34,025 bases of DNA from JBCBAP01 sp038532435. GTDB lineage: Bacteria; Pseudomonadota; Alphaproteobacteria; Rhodobacterales; Rhodobacteraceae. A program made the translations under genes and the position numbers. Of the stretch, positions 8,663-15,935 are shown piece by piece. The notes below the pieces were generated by a model. It worked only from the letters and a program-made list of their open reading frames with translations, was not told the origin of the DNA and did no database searches. Positions within the stretch are counted from its first letter, which is position 1. Each line of letters starts with the position of its first letter. The stretch is taken from the NCBI GenBank assembly GCA_038532435.1, contig JBCBAP010000036.1, forward strand, positions 1 through 34,025, read 5' to 3'.

Positions 8663-10189
8663 TTAGAAGTTTGTGTCGATGGTCACTTCCCCGGCGCGGA
8701 ACGGCAGCACGTAGGGCCGTTGGGCAACCGGGATCTCGAAGGAAAGACCTTCCCGCATCCCGTAGATCTCGTGCGGCTCGTAGAGGAGGACCCAGCCGGA
8801 TTCGATCTCCGACAGCTCCAAAAGCTTGGCGTAGGCCGCCTTGCGTGCATCCACGTCGGTCTCATAGCGGGCAGCCTCGTAGGTTTCCGCCCACTCGGGA
8901 TGCGTCGGCGACCAGAGCGGGCCGCGGCTCGACACCCAGGACTTGTCGGACCAGTGCGTGTCCATCGCGCCCATCGGATCGGGGTAATACATCGGGTTCG
9001 ACCAGGCGCGGACGTTCATTTCCTCGTAGTTGATCTCATCAACTTCCTGAAGTTCGAGGGTCACCCCGCACGCGGCCCATTGCTGCTGGATCACCTGGGC
9101 GGCGAGATCGCCATAAAGGTAGTAGGACCGGGGGAACTGGGCGAGGATCGGCTCTCCGTTATAGCCTGCTTGGGCCAGGAGGCGTTTTCCCTCCTCGGGA
9201 TCGAAACGGATCAGCTCGAGATCTGGCATGTAGTAGGGCGCGCCATACTCCTCGAACTGGTGCGCCATCGGGACATGGGCCTTGCCGCCCCACAGACCGT
9301 CGACGAGCGCCTGCCGGTCCGTGCAAAGGCGCAGTGCCTTGCGTACATCCGGATTGTCGGTAGGAGGGTTGTTCTGCGCGATGATCCAGACGTGGAACAT
9401 GGGCCATGTCACGCCCATGGTCTTGATGCCCTCACCCTGCATGGTGCCTTCCTGATCCGGCGGGATGTTGGTCACCAGATCGAACTCGCCATTGACGAGG
9501 CCCGTCACGCGGCTGGCGACTTCCTCGACATACTGGAATTCCAGTTTCTCGAACGGGGCGGGATCGCCCCAGTAGTCGGCGAACCGCTCCATCACCGCCA
9601 GATCGCGGGCGATGAATTCGGTGACGCGGTAGGGGCCGGAGCCGACCGGGTTGAGTGCCGCGTCTTCAAAGCCGAGAGCCTCATAGTGCTCTTTCGACAC
9701 GATTCCGGCGGAGCGGGCGGAGATCAGCGTCTCAAAGTTTGGATCCTCGCGCAGGGTGTGGATACGCACGGTCTGCGGATCGACAACCTCCACACGTTCG
9801 AAGTTGTAGAACCAGCGGCCCCAGGTCGAGGCGAACTCGGGGTCCTTTTCGAGCCACACGCGGTTGAGGGAGAAGGCGACGTCGTCCGCATCGAGCGTCG
9901 TGCCGTCGTGCATGGTGACCCCTTCGCGAAGCGTCAGCTCCCATACGGTCGGCGCGACCTGCTCCCACGCGGTGGCGAGGCCGGGCTTGAACGTCAGCGG
10001 GTTGGAGAAGCTGTTGCGCTCGATCAGCGTGTCATAGACCTGATAGAGCATCGGGGCGCCATTGTTCCCGGTCTGATCCTGCGGATCCATGTTGGTGATG
10101 TGGGTCGACACGGCAATGCGGAGCTGTTGCGCCTGCGCAGCAAGCCCTGCACAGGCGAGCATCGTCGTGGTGAGCAGTAGATTTCTCAT
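8663..10189 (-). CDS. ABC transporter substrate-binding protein (SBP family 5)
   Basis: Periplasmic receptor of 508 residues. The start MRNLLLTTTMLACAGLAAQAQQ gives a Sec signal peptide with probable cleavage at AQA|QQ and is preceded by GGAGAA; the open frame upstream of it is not coding. Family features: LTLREGVTMHDGTTLDADDV, VGSGPYRVTEF, and the block ERFADYWGDPAP. That block plus SRVTGLVNGEFDLVTNIPPDQ closely matches the plus-strand binding protein at 14277 (ERFADYWGEPAPYE, SARVTALVNDEVDLITNVPP), so these two receptors are relatives and may bind similar ligands. It lies between two PHP hydrolase paralogues, 19 bp after copy 2. Confidence 0.95.
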   Translation of the reverse strand: MRNLLLTTTMLACAGLAAQAQQLRIAVSTHITNMDPQDQTGNNGAPMLYQVYDTLIERNSFSNPLTFKPGLATAWEQVAPTVWELTLREGVTMHDGTTLDADDVAFSLNRVWLEKDPEFASTWGRWFYNFERVEVVDPQTVRIHTLREDPNFETLISARSAGIVSKEHYEALGFEDAALNPVGSGPYRVTEFIARDLAVMERFADYWGDPAPFEKLEFQYVEEVASRVTGLVNGEFDLVTNIPPDQEGTMQGEGIKTMGVTWPMFHVWIIAQNNPPTDNPDVRKALRLCTDRQALVDGLWGGKAHVPMAHQFEEYGAPYYMPDLELIRFDPEEGKRLLAQAGYNGEPILAQFPRSYYLYGDLAAQVIQQQWAACGVTLELQEVDEINYEEMNVRAWSNPMYYPDPMGAMDTHWSDKSWVSSRGPLWSPTHPEWAETYEAARYETDVDARKAAYAKLLELSEIESGWVLLYEPHEIYGMREGLSFEIPVAQRPYVLPFRAGEVTIDTNF

Positions 10190-10208
10190 GGGGGTTCTCC
10201 TTGTCGGG

Positions 10209-11108
10209 TCAGTCGAGCCAGATCGGGTTGGTCCATGCCTGGCGGCCCATCGCGTCACGCACGACCACGCGGCACCAGGTGTCATCGAATTGGGTGAGCG
10301 GCAGGGTTGCCCGGGTCAGCGATATGCCTGAGGCATGCACGGCCGTCGCGACCGGCCCGACGGCGAAGACCTGGGTCGCGGGCGAGCAGCGGAGCTCCAG
10401 CGTGTCGTCGACGCGCTTGATGTCCATGATCTCGGGTCCCTGGGTGGCGTAGAAACGGCCCGCCTTGAGCGCATCGAGAAGCGCGCCGGGGTCGTTTCGC
10501 TCCGCCTTGACCATGACCCAGCCGCCGAACCCGTCGGGCGCGTCGTCGTGCCAGTGGCTGTCGTCGACCGCGATGCCCAAAACCCGCCGCCCGGCGGAAA
10601 GCATGCCGTCCCACATCGCCGCGCCGTCGCCCCGTGACGTCCGCACGGAACAGGTGTGGTTGTAGACCTCGACGGCATGAGCGGCCTCGAGCGCAAGCGC
10701 GTCCTCAAGCTCAAGATTGTACCAGGCCGGGTGTGCGACAGCGACGAAGGCCCCGGCATCCGCGCAGCGTTGCGCGAGGCTGAGCCCCGTCTCGTCAGCG
10801 GTCGTCGCTGGAAAGTCCGCCGGAAGGCCCACCGCCAGGATGTGCCACTCGACATCCCGGCTGGTTGAGGGCGCGTGAACCTCCGCCCCGAGGATCGTCG
10901 TGAACCCTTCGCTCCGATAGGCGGTCGTGTCGCTGATGGGGAAGCCAAACCTCTCCAGAAAATGGTCGGACAGACAAATGAAGTCATACCCTTCGGCACG
11001 GTAGGCAGAGCACACTTCCTCGGGGCTGAGTGCGCCGTCCGAGTTGGTCGAGTGTCCGTGGATGTTGCCACGCCAGAATTGGCCGGGTGCAGTGAATGTG
11101 TCGAACAT
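10209..11108 (-). CDS. CehA/McbA-type PHP-domain metallohydrolase (copy 2)
   Basis: 299-residue paralogue of the hydrolase at 7576-8490; by eye well over half the residues are identical, including all likely metal ligands (NIHGHSTNSDG, CLSDHFLERFG, GAEVHAPS, VAHP, VDDSHW) and the ending RQAWTNPIWLD. It differs where copy 1 has AHPHLSG: here AHPAWYN, so one His of copy 1 is absent. An AAGG ribosome site precedes the ATG. It is the first gene of the leftward operon after the GntR gene, with 265 bp between them that probably hold its promoter. The likely role is cytoplasmic hydrolysis of an imported ester, carbamate or phosphoester; this is inference from family and context. Confidence 0.9.
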   Translation of the reverse strand: MFDTFTAPGQFWRGNIHGHSTNSDGALSPEEVCSAYRAEGYDFICLSDHFLERFGFPISDTTAYRSEGFTTILGAEVHAPSTSRDVEWHILAVGLPADFPATTADETGLSLAQRCADAGAFVAVAHPAWYNLELEDALALEAAHAVEVYNHTCSVRTSRGDGAAMWDGMLSAGRRVLGIAVDDSHWHDDAPDGFGGWVMVKAERNDPGALLDALKAGRFYATQGPEIMDIKRVDDTLELRCSPATQVFAVGPVATAVHASGISLTRATLPLTQFDDTWCRVVVRDAMGRQAWTNPIWLD

Positions 11109-11373
11109 GGGAGCCTTTCAGACCGGGGTTGCCTGATCGTTGGCGGGGCTCCATGACAGGGGGAAAACACACTCCGGCGTCCCCGCGGAATGTCAGCAGT
11201 TCTTCACACACACCGCCGTGTTTTGCGTGCACTGCTTAGGGAACGACCAGTCGCAGCGGGCCGCGTGGAAGGTGACCGAAGCGTCGGGAAACAATTCCAC
11301 GCAAGTGTGCGGACCGGACCGAGTCGCGGCGGCCCAGAGAGGAACCGCGGCGCAGGGCGTGGAGCCGAGAAGG

Positions 11374-12087
11374 TCAGATCTCGATGGTCACGGCATCTCC
11401 GCGAGAGACGGCATAGGACAGCTCGACCACCTTGCCGTGCCGATCGACGTTGCGACCGGTCGTTACGAGCACGGGCTGGTTGGCGGGGATTTCGAGCTGC
11501 AGCGCCTCATGTGCGCTGGGCATGCGGGTCTCCACGCTTGTGCGCTGTCGTTCGGTGCCGGAGATGCCGAAGATCGACAGAGCCTCGGTGATACTCTCGG
11601 TCTCCGCCAGCGGACCTTCGATCCCGAGAAAGCGATCTGCCGGAAAGAAGTTCTGGGCCAACACCACGGGCCGCCCCTCGGCAAACCTCAGGATCTCGGT
11701 CTGCACGATCCGCGTCCCCGGACGCAGCCCCATCGCGTCCGAGAACCGCGTCGGCAGGCCAATCCGCCGGGTCGCGAGGAGGCGGGTGCCTCCCTGACGC
11801 CCCTGTCGTGCAAGGTTCGCGTTGAACCGCGGGCGATTGTCGATGCGGTACACGACCCGGATCTCGGAGACACGGTGCCCGACGCCCTGCCAGCTTTCGA
11901 TGCGGCCCTCGTTGCGCAGTCTGGACATGACCTGTCGCGCGCCATGGGCCGTGAGCCCGTGCCGTTCGGCCAACCGCGCAAGCGTTGGCAGCCGGTCCCC
12001 AGGCTTGAGCTCACCGTTCACGATGCGGTCGCGATAGCCGACATAGACGCGATGCCACGCGTCGCTGGGGTCTCGGGTCTGGTGCAT
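11374..12087 (-). CDS. GntR-family transcriptional regulator, HutC/PhnF subgroup
   Basis: Ligand-responsive DNA-binding regulator of 237 residues. The N-terminal winged helix covers about residues 15-80: GELKPGDRLPTLARLAERHGL and MSRLRNEGRIESWQGVGHRV are the recognition-helix and wing regions. A UTRA effector domain follows (about 95-235) with typical elements LGLRPGTRIVQTEILRFAEG-like spacing, PADRFLGIEGPL and a closing SRGDAVTIEI. The start MHQTRDPSD follows a GGGGAAG ribosome site; the frame upstream of it is non-coding. PhnF-like members often control phosphonate or related uptake genes, but the effector here is unknown. It lies between the leftward hydrolase/transporter operon and the divergent plus-strand transporter, so it is the natural candidate to control both. 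Confidence 0.92.
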   Translation of the reverse strand: MHQTRDPSDAWHRVYVGYRDRIVNGELKPGDRLPTLARLAERHGLTAHGARQVMSRLRNEGRIESWQGVGHRVSEIRVVYRIDNRPRFNANLARQGRQGGTRLLATRRIGLPTRFSDAMGLRPGTRIVQTEILRFAEGRPVVLAQNFFPADRFLGIEGPLAETESITEALSIFGISGTERQRTSVETRMPSAHEALQLEIPANQPVLVTTGRNVDRHGKVVELSYAVSRGDAVTIEI

Positions 12088-12285
12088 CGCTCTGCTTCCC
12101 CGCGCTCTGAGTCGCTCCAACCGTACCAGTGAAGCATCACAGGAACGTGGCTGGCGCCTGGGCAGCCGCCGCAGACCGCTGCGCAAAGGTCTCTGGCTCG
12201 CGTGAAGGTTGTGTGAATGCGCCGTCCCGGCGGCCCTGTCGTCACGATTCTGTGGAGGTTCGCAATGCAGCCTCGAACCGACAGC

Positions 12286-12312
12286 AGCGCCGTGTGCGTA
12301 CCTCACGGCGCT
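12286..12312. promoter_or_regulatory. Inverted repeat in the gntR-dppB divergent region (candidate operator)
   Basis: Perfect 9-bp arms AGCGCCGTG (12286-12294) and CACGGCGCT (12304-12312) separated by 9 bases, ending 41 bp before the GTG start of the plus-strand permease. A second shorter repeat, GGTTCG-N11-CGAACC, lies at 12257-12279. Either could be the site of the neighbouring GntR regulator; the first could instead be a hairpin in the leader RNA. No convincing -35/-10 pair was found next to them. Confidence 0.45.
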
Positions 12313-12353
12313 CGCTTGCGGATGGCGGACAGGTGCGACCGAAAGGAGCTGAC

Positions 12354-13271
12354 GTGACATTCATCGTTATCCGCCTCGTCCGCGCGATCCTGACGATGGT
12401 GTTCGTTGTGACGGCGGTCTTCTTTGCCAGCCGTTACTCGGGCAATCCGATCGACATCATGTTCCCTGAAGGTCTCAGCCCGGAGGAGTATGCGTTTTGG
12501 GAGAGCTATTTCGGCCTCGATAAGAGCTTTTTCGCCCAGTATGTCGCCTACTTCAAAGGGCTTCTCGAAGGGAACTTTGGGCTGAGCCTGACCGAGTTCC
12601 GCCCGGTCACGGTGATCTTCGCCGAACGATTGCCAAACACCATCACACTTTTCGCCAGTGCGTTCGTGTTGTCGGTCGGCGTTGGAATTCCCCTCGGAAT
12701 CTACGCGGCGGCGAACCGGGAGAAGACGATCTCGAACGTGATTATCGCCATCGCGTTCTGCGGCTACGCGATTCCCAACTACATCCTCGCCATCTTCATG
12801 ATCCTGCTTTTCAGCTTCACGTTGCACTGGATGCCGTCGAGCGGGAACGAGACCTGGGTGCATTTCGTGATGCCGGTCATCACGCTCGCCTTGTGGCTGC
12901 TGGCCTGGAACATCCGCTTCACCCGGTCCGCGATGCTGGATGTGCTCAACGAGGACTTCATCCGCACCGCCCGGGCGAAGGGGTTGCGGGAGACCGTGGT
13001 GGTCAACAAGCACGCGCTGCGTAACGCGTTGATCCCCATCGTGTCGAACCTTGGGCTGCAGGTCGCGGGCTTCGTCGGCTGGGTGGTCCTGGTGGAGGCG
13101 GTCTTCGCGCTCGAAGGGATCGGATCGCTGATCGTGCGCGGCGCGTTGCTGCGGGACTTCGCCGTTCTTCAGTTCGGCGTGATCGTCTGGGCCGCGGTGG
13201 TCATCGTCGCCAACCTCATCGTCGACATCATTTACGCCATCCTGGACCCCCGGGTCCGGATCGGCGCGTAG
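12354..13271 (+). CDS. ABC transporter permease, DppB type
   Basis: First membrane subunit (305 residues) of the plus-strand peptide-type importer. I take the GTG at 12354 as start (VTFIVIRLVRAIL, translated Met) because it lies 7 bp behind AAGGAG and aligns with the other DppB starts; upstream in-frame sequence is not membrane-protein-like. Family elements: NPIDIMFPEGLSPEE after TM1, GNFGLSL, FCGYAIPNYILAIFMILL, the coupling loop RFTRSAMLDVLNEDFIRTARAKG, RNALIPIVSNLG and the ending LDPRVRIGA. It is the first gene of a four-gene operon (B, C, binding protein, ATPase) divergent from the GntR regulator. GTG start is the only oddity. Confidence 0.95.
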   Translation: MTFIVIRLVRAILTMVFVVTAVFFASRYSGNPIDIMFPEGLSPEEYAFWESYFGLDKSFFAQYVAYFKGLLEGNFGLSLTEFRPVTVIFAERLPNTITLFASAFVLSVGVGIPLGIYAAANREKTISNVIIAIAFCGYAIPNYILAIFMILLFSFTLHWMPSSGNETWVHFVMPVITLALWLLAWNIRFTRSAMLDVLNEDFIRTARAKGLRETVVVNKHALRNALIPIVSNLGLQVAGFVGWVVLVEAVFALEGIGSLIVRGALLRDFAVLQFGVIVWAAVVIVANLIVDIIYAILDPRVRIGA

Positions 13272-13283
13272 GAGTACACGTCC

Positions 13284-14192
13284 ATGTCCACCGCTGAGAT
13301 CCTTCCCGTCGAGCCGGACGAGACGAAGCGGGGATCCTCCAAGCTCTGGGTCGGGATCCGGAGTTCGAACTGGCTGATAAAGCTGTGTTTCTTCCTGCTC
13401 GCCGTTCTGATCTCCACGGCGCTGCTGGCACCGGTACTGGCGCCCCACGACCCGAATGCGCAGAGCCTTCTGTCACGCCTTCGTCCCCCCATCGGATTTG
13501 ATGGCTACCGGGAGGGGTATCTGCTCGGCACGGACGAGCTGGGCCGGGACCTCTATTCCCGGCTCCTCCACGGGCTGCAGTTCACGCTGCTGATCGCGGT
13601 CATCGGGTCGGTGATCTCGATGCTGATTGGATCCACGATCGGGATCATCTCGGGTTATGTGGGCGGCATCGTCGACAATGTGCTGATGGCGCTCGTCGAC
13701 ATCCAGATCGCGTTTCCGTTCACGCTGATGGCCCTGCTCGCAGTCGCTGTATTCGGTACTGACCTCACCATCTTCGTGATCATCATCGGGCTTGCGGACT
13801 GGGACAAGTACGCCCGCGTCGTGCGGGGGCAGGTGCTCGCGATCCGGCAGGCGCCGTACATCGATGCGGTGCGGGTTACCGGGGCGGGACCCTTCCGCAT
13901 CATCTGGCACCACATGCTCGCGAACATCGCATCCCCGATTATCGTTCTGTGGACCTTCGGCGTGTCGAACGTGATCCTCCTTGAATCCTCGCTCTCGTTT
14001 CTCGGCCTCGGCGTGCAGCCGCCCACGGCCACGCTGGGATCCATGACCGGGTTCGGGCGCGACTACCTCGCATCCTATCCGCATATCGGACTTGTGCCTG
14101 CGCTGATGATCCTCGTCATCGCGCTGGTCTTCCTCCTTCTGGGCGACTGGCTCAGGGACACGCTTGATGTCCGGCTTAAGCGTCAGGCGTGA
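13284..14192 (+). CDS. ABC transporter permease, DppC type
   Basis: Second membrane subunit, 302 residues, 12 bp after the DppB gene with AGGAG upstream of its ATG. A polar N-terminal tail of about 30 residues (MSTAEILPVEPDETKRG) precedes TM1, which ends in APVLAPHDPNAQS. The GTDELGRDLYSR motif, six predicted membrane segments, the coupling loop YARVVRGQVLAIRQAPYIDA and the block SLSFLGLGVQPPTATLG are present. It forms the channel with the preceding permease. Solute unknown. Confidence 0.95.
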   Translation: MSTAEILPVEPDETKRGSSKLWVGIRSSNWLIKLCFFLLAVLISTALLAPVLAPHDPNAQSLLSRLRPPIGFDGYREGYLLGTDELGRDLYSRLLHGLQFTLLIAVIGSVISMLIGSTIGIISGYVGGIVDNVLMALVDIQIAFPFTLMALLAVAVFGTDLTIFVIIIGLADWDKYARVVRGQVLAIRQAPYIDAVRVTGAGPFRIIWHHMLANIASPIIVLWTFGVSNVILLESSLSFLGLGVQPPTATLGSMTGFGRDYLASYPHIGLVPALMILVIALVFLLLGDWLRDTLDVRLKRQA

Positions 14193-14198
14193 CGAACC

Positions 14199-14240
14199 GC
14201 CCCGGGTCGGCTCCTCCGCCAAGATCGGCCGACCCGGGGC
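14199..14240 (+). promoter_or_regulatory. Intercistronic hairpin between permease and binding-protein genes
   Basis: Perfect 13-bp stem (GCCCCGGGTCGGC at 14199-14211 with GCCGACCCGGGGC at 14228-14240) enclosing 16 bases, starting 6 bp after the DppC stop and 36 bp before the binding-protein start. No T-run follows. It could mark an RNA-processing boundary that separates a stable binding-protein message from the permease message. Confidence 0.65.
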
Positions 14241-14276
14241 ATGCAATGTCAAACCACCGCAGGGAACAACTGAACC

Positions 14277-15881
14277 ATGACACGACTCTTTGCAACGAGT
14301 GCGGCAGCAGCACTCATCGCGGGCAGCGTTTCAGCGCAGGAGCTGAACGTGGCCGTCGCCAACCTTTCCGCTTACCTTGATCCGGGGGCGGACCATTCAA
14401 ACGTTGGCTCCCAATTCTACGTAAACGCGATGGAGCCTCTGCTCTTCAAGGATCCCAGCTCGGAGAAAAACATCTTCGAACCCGGGCTCGCCACATCGTG
14501 GGAAATCACGTCACCTACGGAGGTGACGCTGACCATCCGCGAGGGGGTCAAGTTCCATAATGGCGACGACATGACCATGGAAGACGTGGTCTGGAGCCTG
14601 GAGAACATGATCACTCCGGGCTATCCCGCGCGGCTCGAGCGGTCGAAGGAATTCTTCGGGAATATCACCGGCGTCGAGATTGTGGACGACGTCACGCTGA
14701 AGATCGTATCCCAGCAGCCGGAGCCGCTCTTCGAGCTGATCCTCGCGGCCCAGCAGGCGATGATCCTGCCCAAGGACTACACCCAGGGTCTGACCGGCGA
14801 TCCAAACGCGACGGAGGAGTCCGATTTCATCGCGTTCCGTCAGGCCCCCGTCGGCACCGGACCGTACGTTTATGCGCAATTCACGCCGGAGACCCGCATC
14901 GTGTGGGAGCGGTTCGCCGACTATTGGGGCGAGCCCGCGCCCTACGAACGGGTCAATGTGCGGCGGATCCCGGAGCTCTCCGCGCGCGTCACGGCGCTCG
15001 TCAACGATGAGGTGGACCTGATCACCAACGTGCCGCCGGACCAGCTCGACCTCATCAACAGCCGCCCGGGGTTCAAGACCGCTGGCAGTGTCACCCCGCT
15101 CTTTCACCTGATGTATTTCGGTGGCGGTGAGCAGGGTGAGATCATCACCAAGGAACTCCGCCAGGCGATGGTGAAGGCGGTCGATCGGGATCTCCTCAAC
15201 GAGGCGCTCTGGGGTGGGCAGGCCGTGGTGCCCAACACCCACACCTATCCGCAGTACGGGCCCTACTACACGCCGGATATCGTGACCTTCGAGTACGATC
15301 TTGAGGGCGCGAAGCAGATCATCGCGGAGAACGGGCTCGAAGGGACGGAGCTGCCCTTCTACACCGACCCGGTCTACTACACCAACGGCCTTCTCGCCGC
15401 GCAGGCGATGCAGGAGATGTGGCGGGAGATCGGCGTCAACATCGAGCTCAAGGTCGTGACATCCTGGAACGAGCCGGGCACACCCGGCGGCTGGGGCGCC
15501 CCGGATCAGGTGCACAATTGGTCGAACCCGATGTACTTCGCCGACCCGCACGGTTCGTTCGGCAAGATGTGGGCGCCGGAAGGTGCAGGCATGACCCGCG
15601 GCCTGTGGGAGCCCTCGATCGGCATGGATGCCTGGGCGGCAATGTATGACGCTTTCCGCTTTGAGACGGATGTTGACGCCCGCAATGCCGCCTTCGCCGA
15701 ACTGATGGAGGTGGTGAAGGAGGATGCCCCCTTCCTCGTGCTCTACCAGCCTTTCGAGAGCTGGGGGATGCGCGAAAGCCTCGATTGGGCGCCCTATCCC
15801 GGTCACATCCCGTACGTGCTCGATTTCCGCGCGGGCTACATCGGGGACACCGAGAACGGCATCGCGCGCGTGACGAACTGA
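14277..15881 (+). CDS. ABC transporter substrate-binding protein (SBP family 5)
   Basis: Periplasmic receptor, 534 residues. N-terminal Sec signal MTRLFATSAAAALIAGSVSA with likely cleavage before QELNVAV. Family motifs: LTIREGVKFHNGDDMTMEDV, VGTGPYVYAQF, and ERFADYWGEPAPYE. It resembles the minus-strand receptor at 8663-10189 in several blocks (SRVT/ARVTALVN, DLITNVPPDQ), pointing to an old duplication. It is third in a B-C-receptor-ATPase operon, an order different from the leftward operons where the receptor comes first. It is bounded on both sides by GC hairpins. The ribosome site (AGGGA) is weak. Confidence 0.95.
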   Translation: MTRLFATSAAAALIAGSVSAQELNVAVANLSAYLDPGADHSNVGSQFYVNAMEPLLFKDPSSEKNIFEPGLATSWEITSPTEVTLTIREGVKFHNGDDMTMEDVVWSLENMITPGYPARLERSKEFFGNITGVEIVDDVTLKIVSQQPEPLFELILAAQQAMILPKDYTQGLTGDPNATEESDFIAFRQAPVGTGPYVYAQFTPETRIVWERFADYWGEPAPYERVNVRRIPELSARVTALVNDEVDLITNVPPDQLDLINSRPGFKTAGSVTPLFHLMYFGGGEQGEIITKELRQAMVKAVDRDLLNEALWGGQAVVPNTHTYPQYGPYYTPDIVTFEYDLEGAKQIIAENGLEGTELPFYTDPVYYTNGLLAAQAMQEMWREIGVNIELKVVTSWNEPGTPGGWGAPDQVHNWSNPMYFADPHGSFGKMWAPEGAGMTRGLWEPSIGMDAWAAMYDAFRFETDVDARNAAFAELMEVVKEDAPFLVLYQPFESWGMRESLDWAPYPGHIPYVLDFRAGYIGDTENGIARVTN

Positions 15882-15887
15882 GCCTTC

Positions 15888-15913
15888 TGGGGCGCCCTAG
15901 TCGGGGCGCCCCA
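15888..15913 (+). promoter_or_regulatory. Intercistronic GC hairpin after binding-protein gene
   Basis: Perfect 10-bp stem (TGGGGCGCCC at 15888-15897 with GGGCGCCCCA at 15904-15913) and a 6-base loop, 6 bp after the receptor stop and 22 bp before the ATPase start. No T-run. It is the counterpart of the hairpins at 2422 and 8625, which differ in sequence but share position, so selection on structure is likely. Confidence 0.72.
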
Positions 15914-15935
15914 CCCTGCGCCGAGGATAACAGCC

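Noticed and set aside
11263..11302. GCGTGGAA and TTCCACGC inverted repeat between gntR and PHP copy 2
   Set aside because: The arms are perfect but 24 bases apart and not found near the other operons; chance is plausible, so not listed as an operator.
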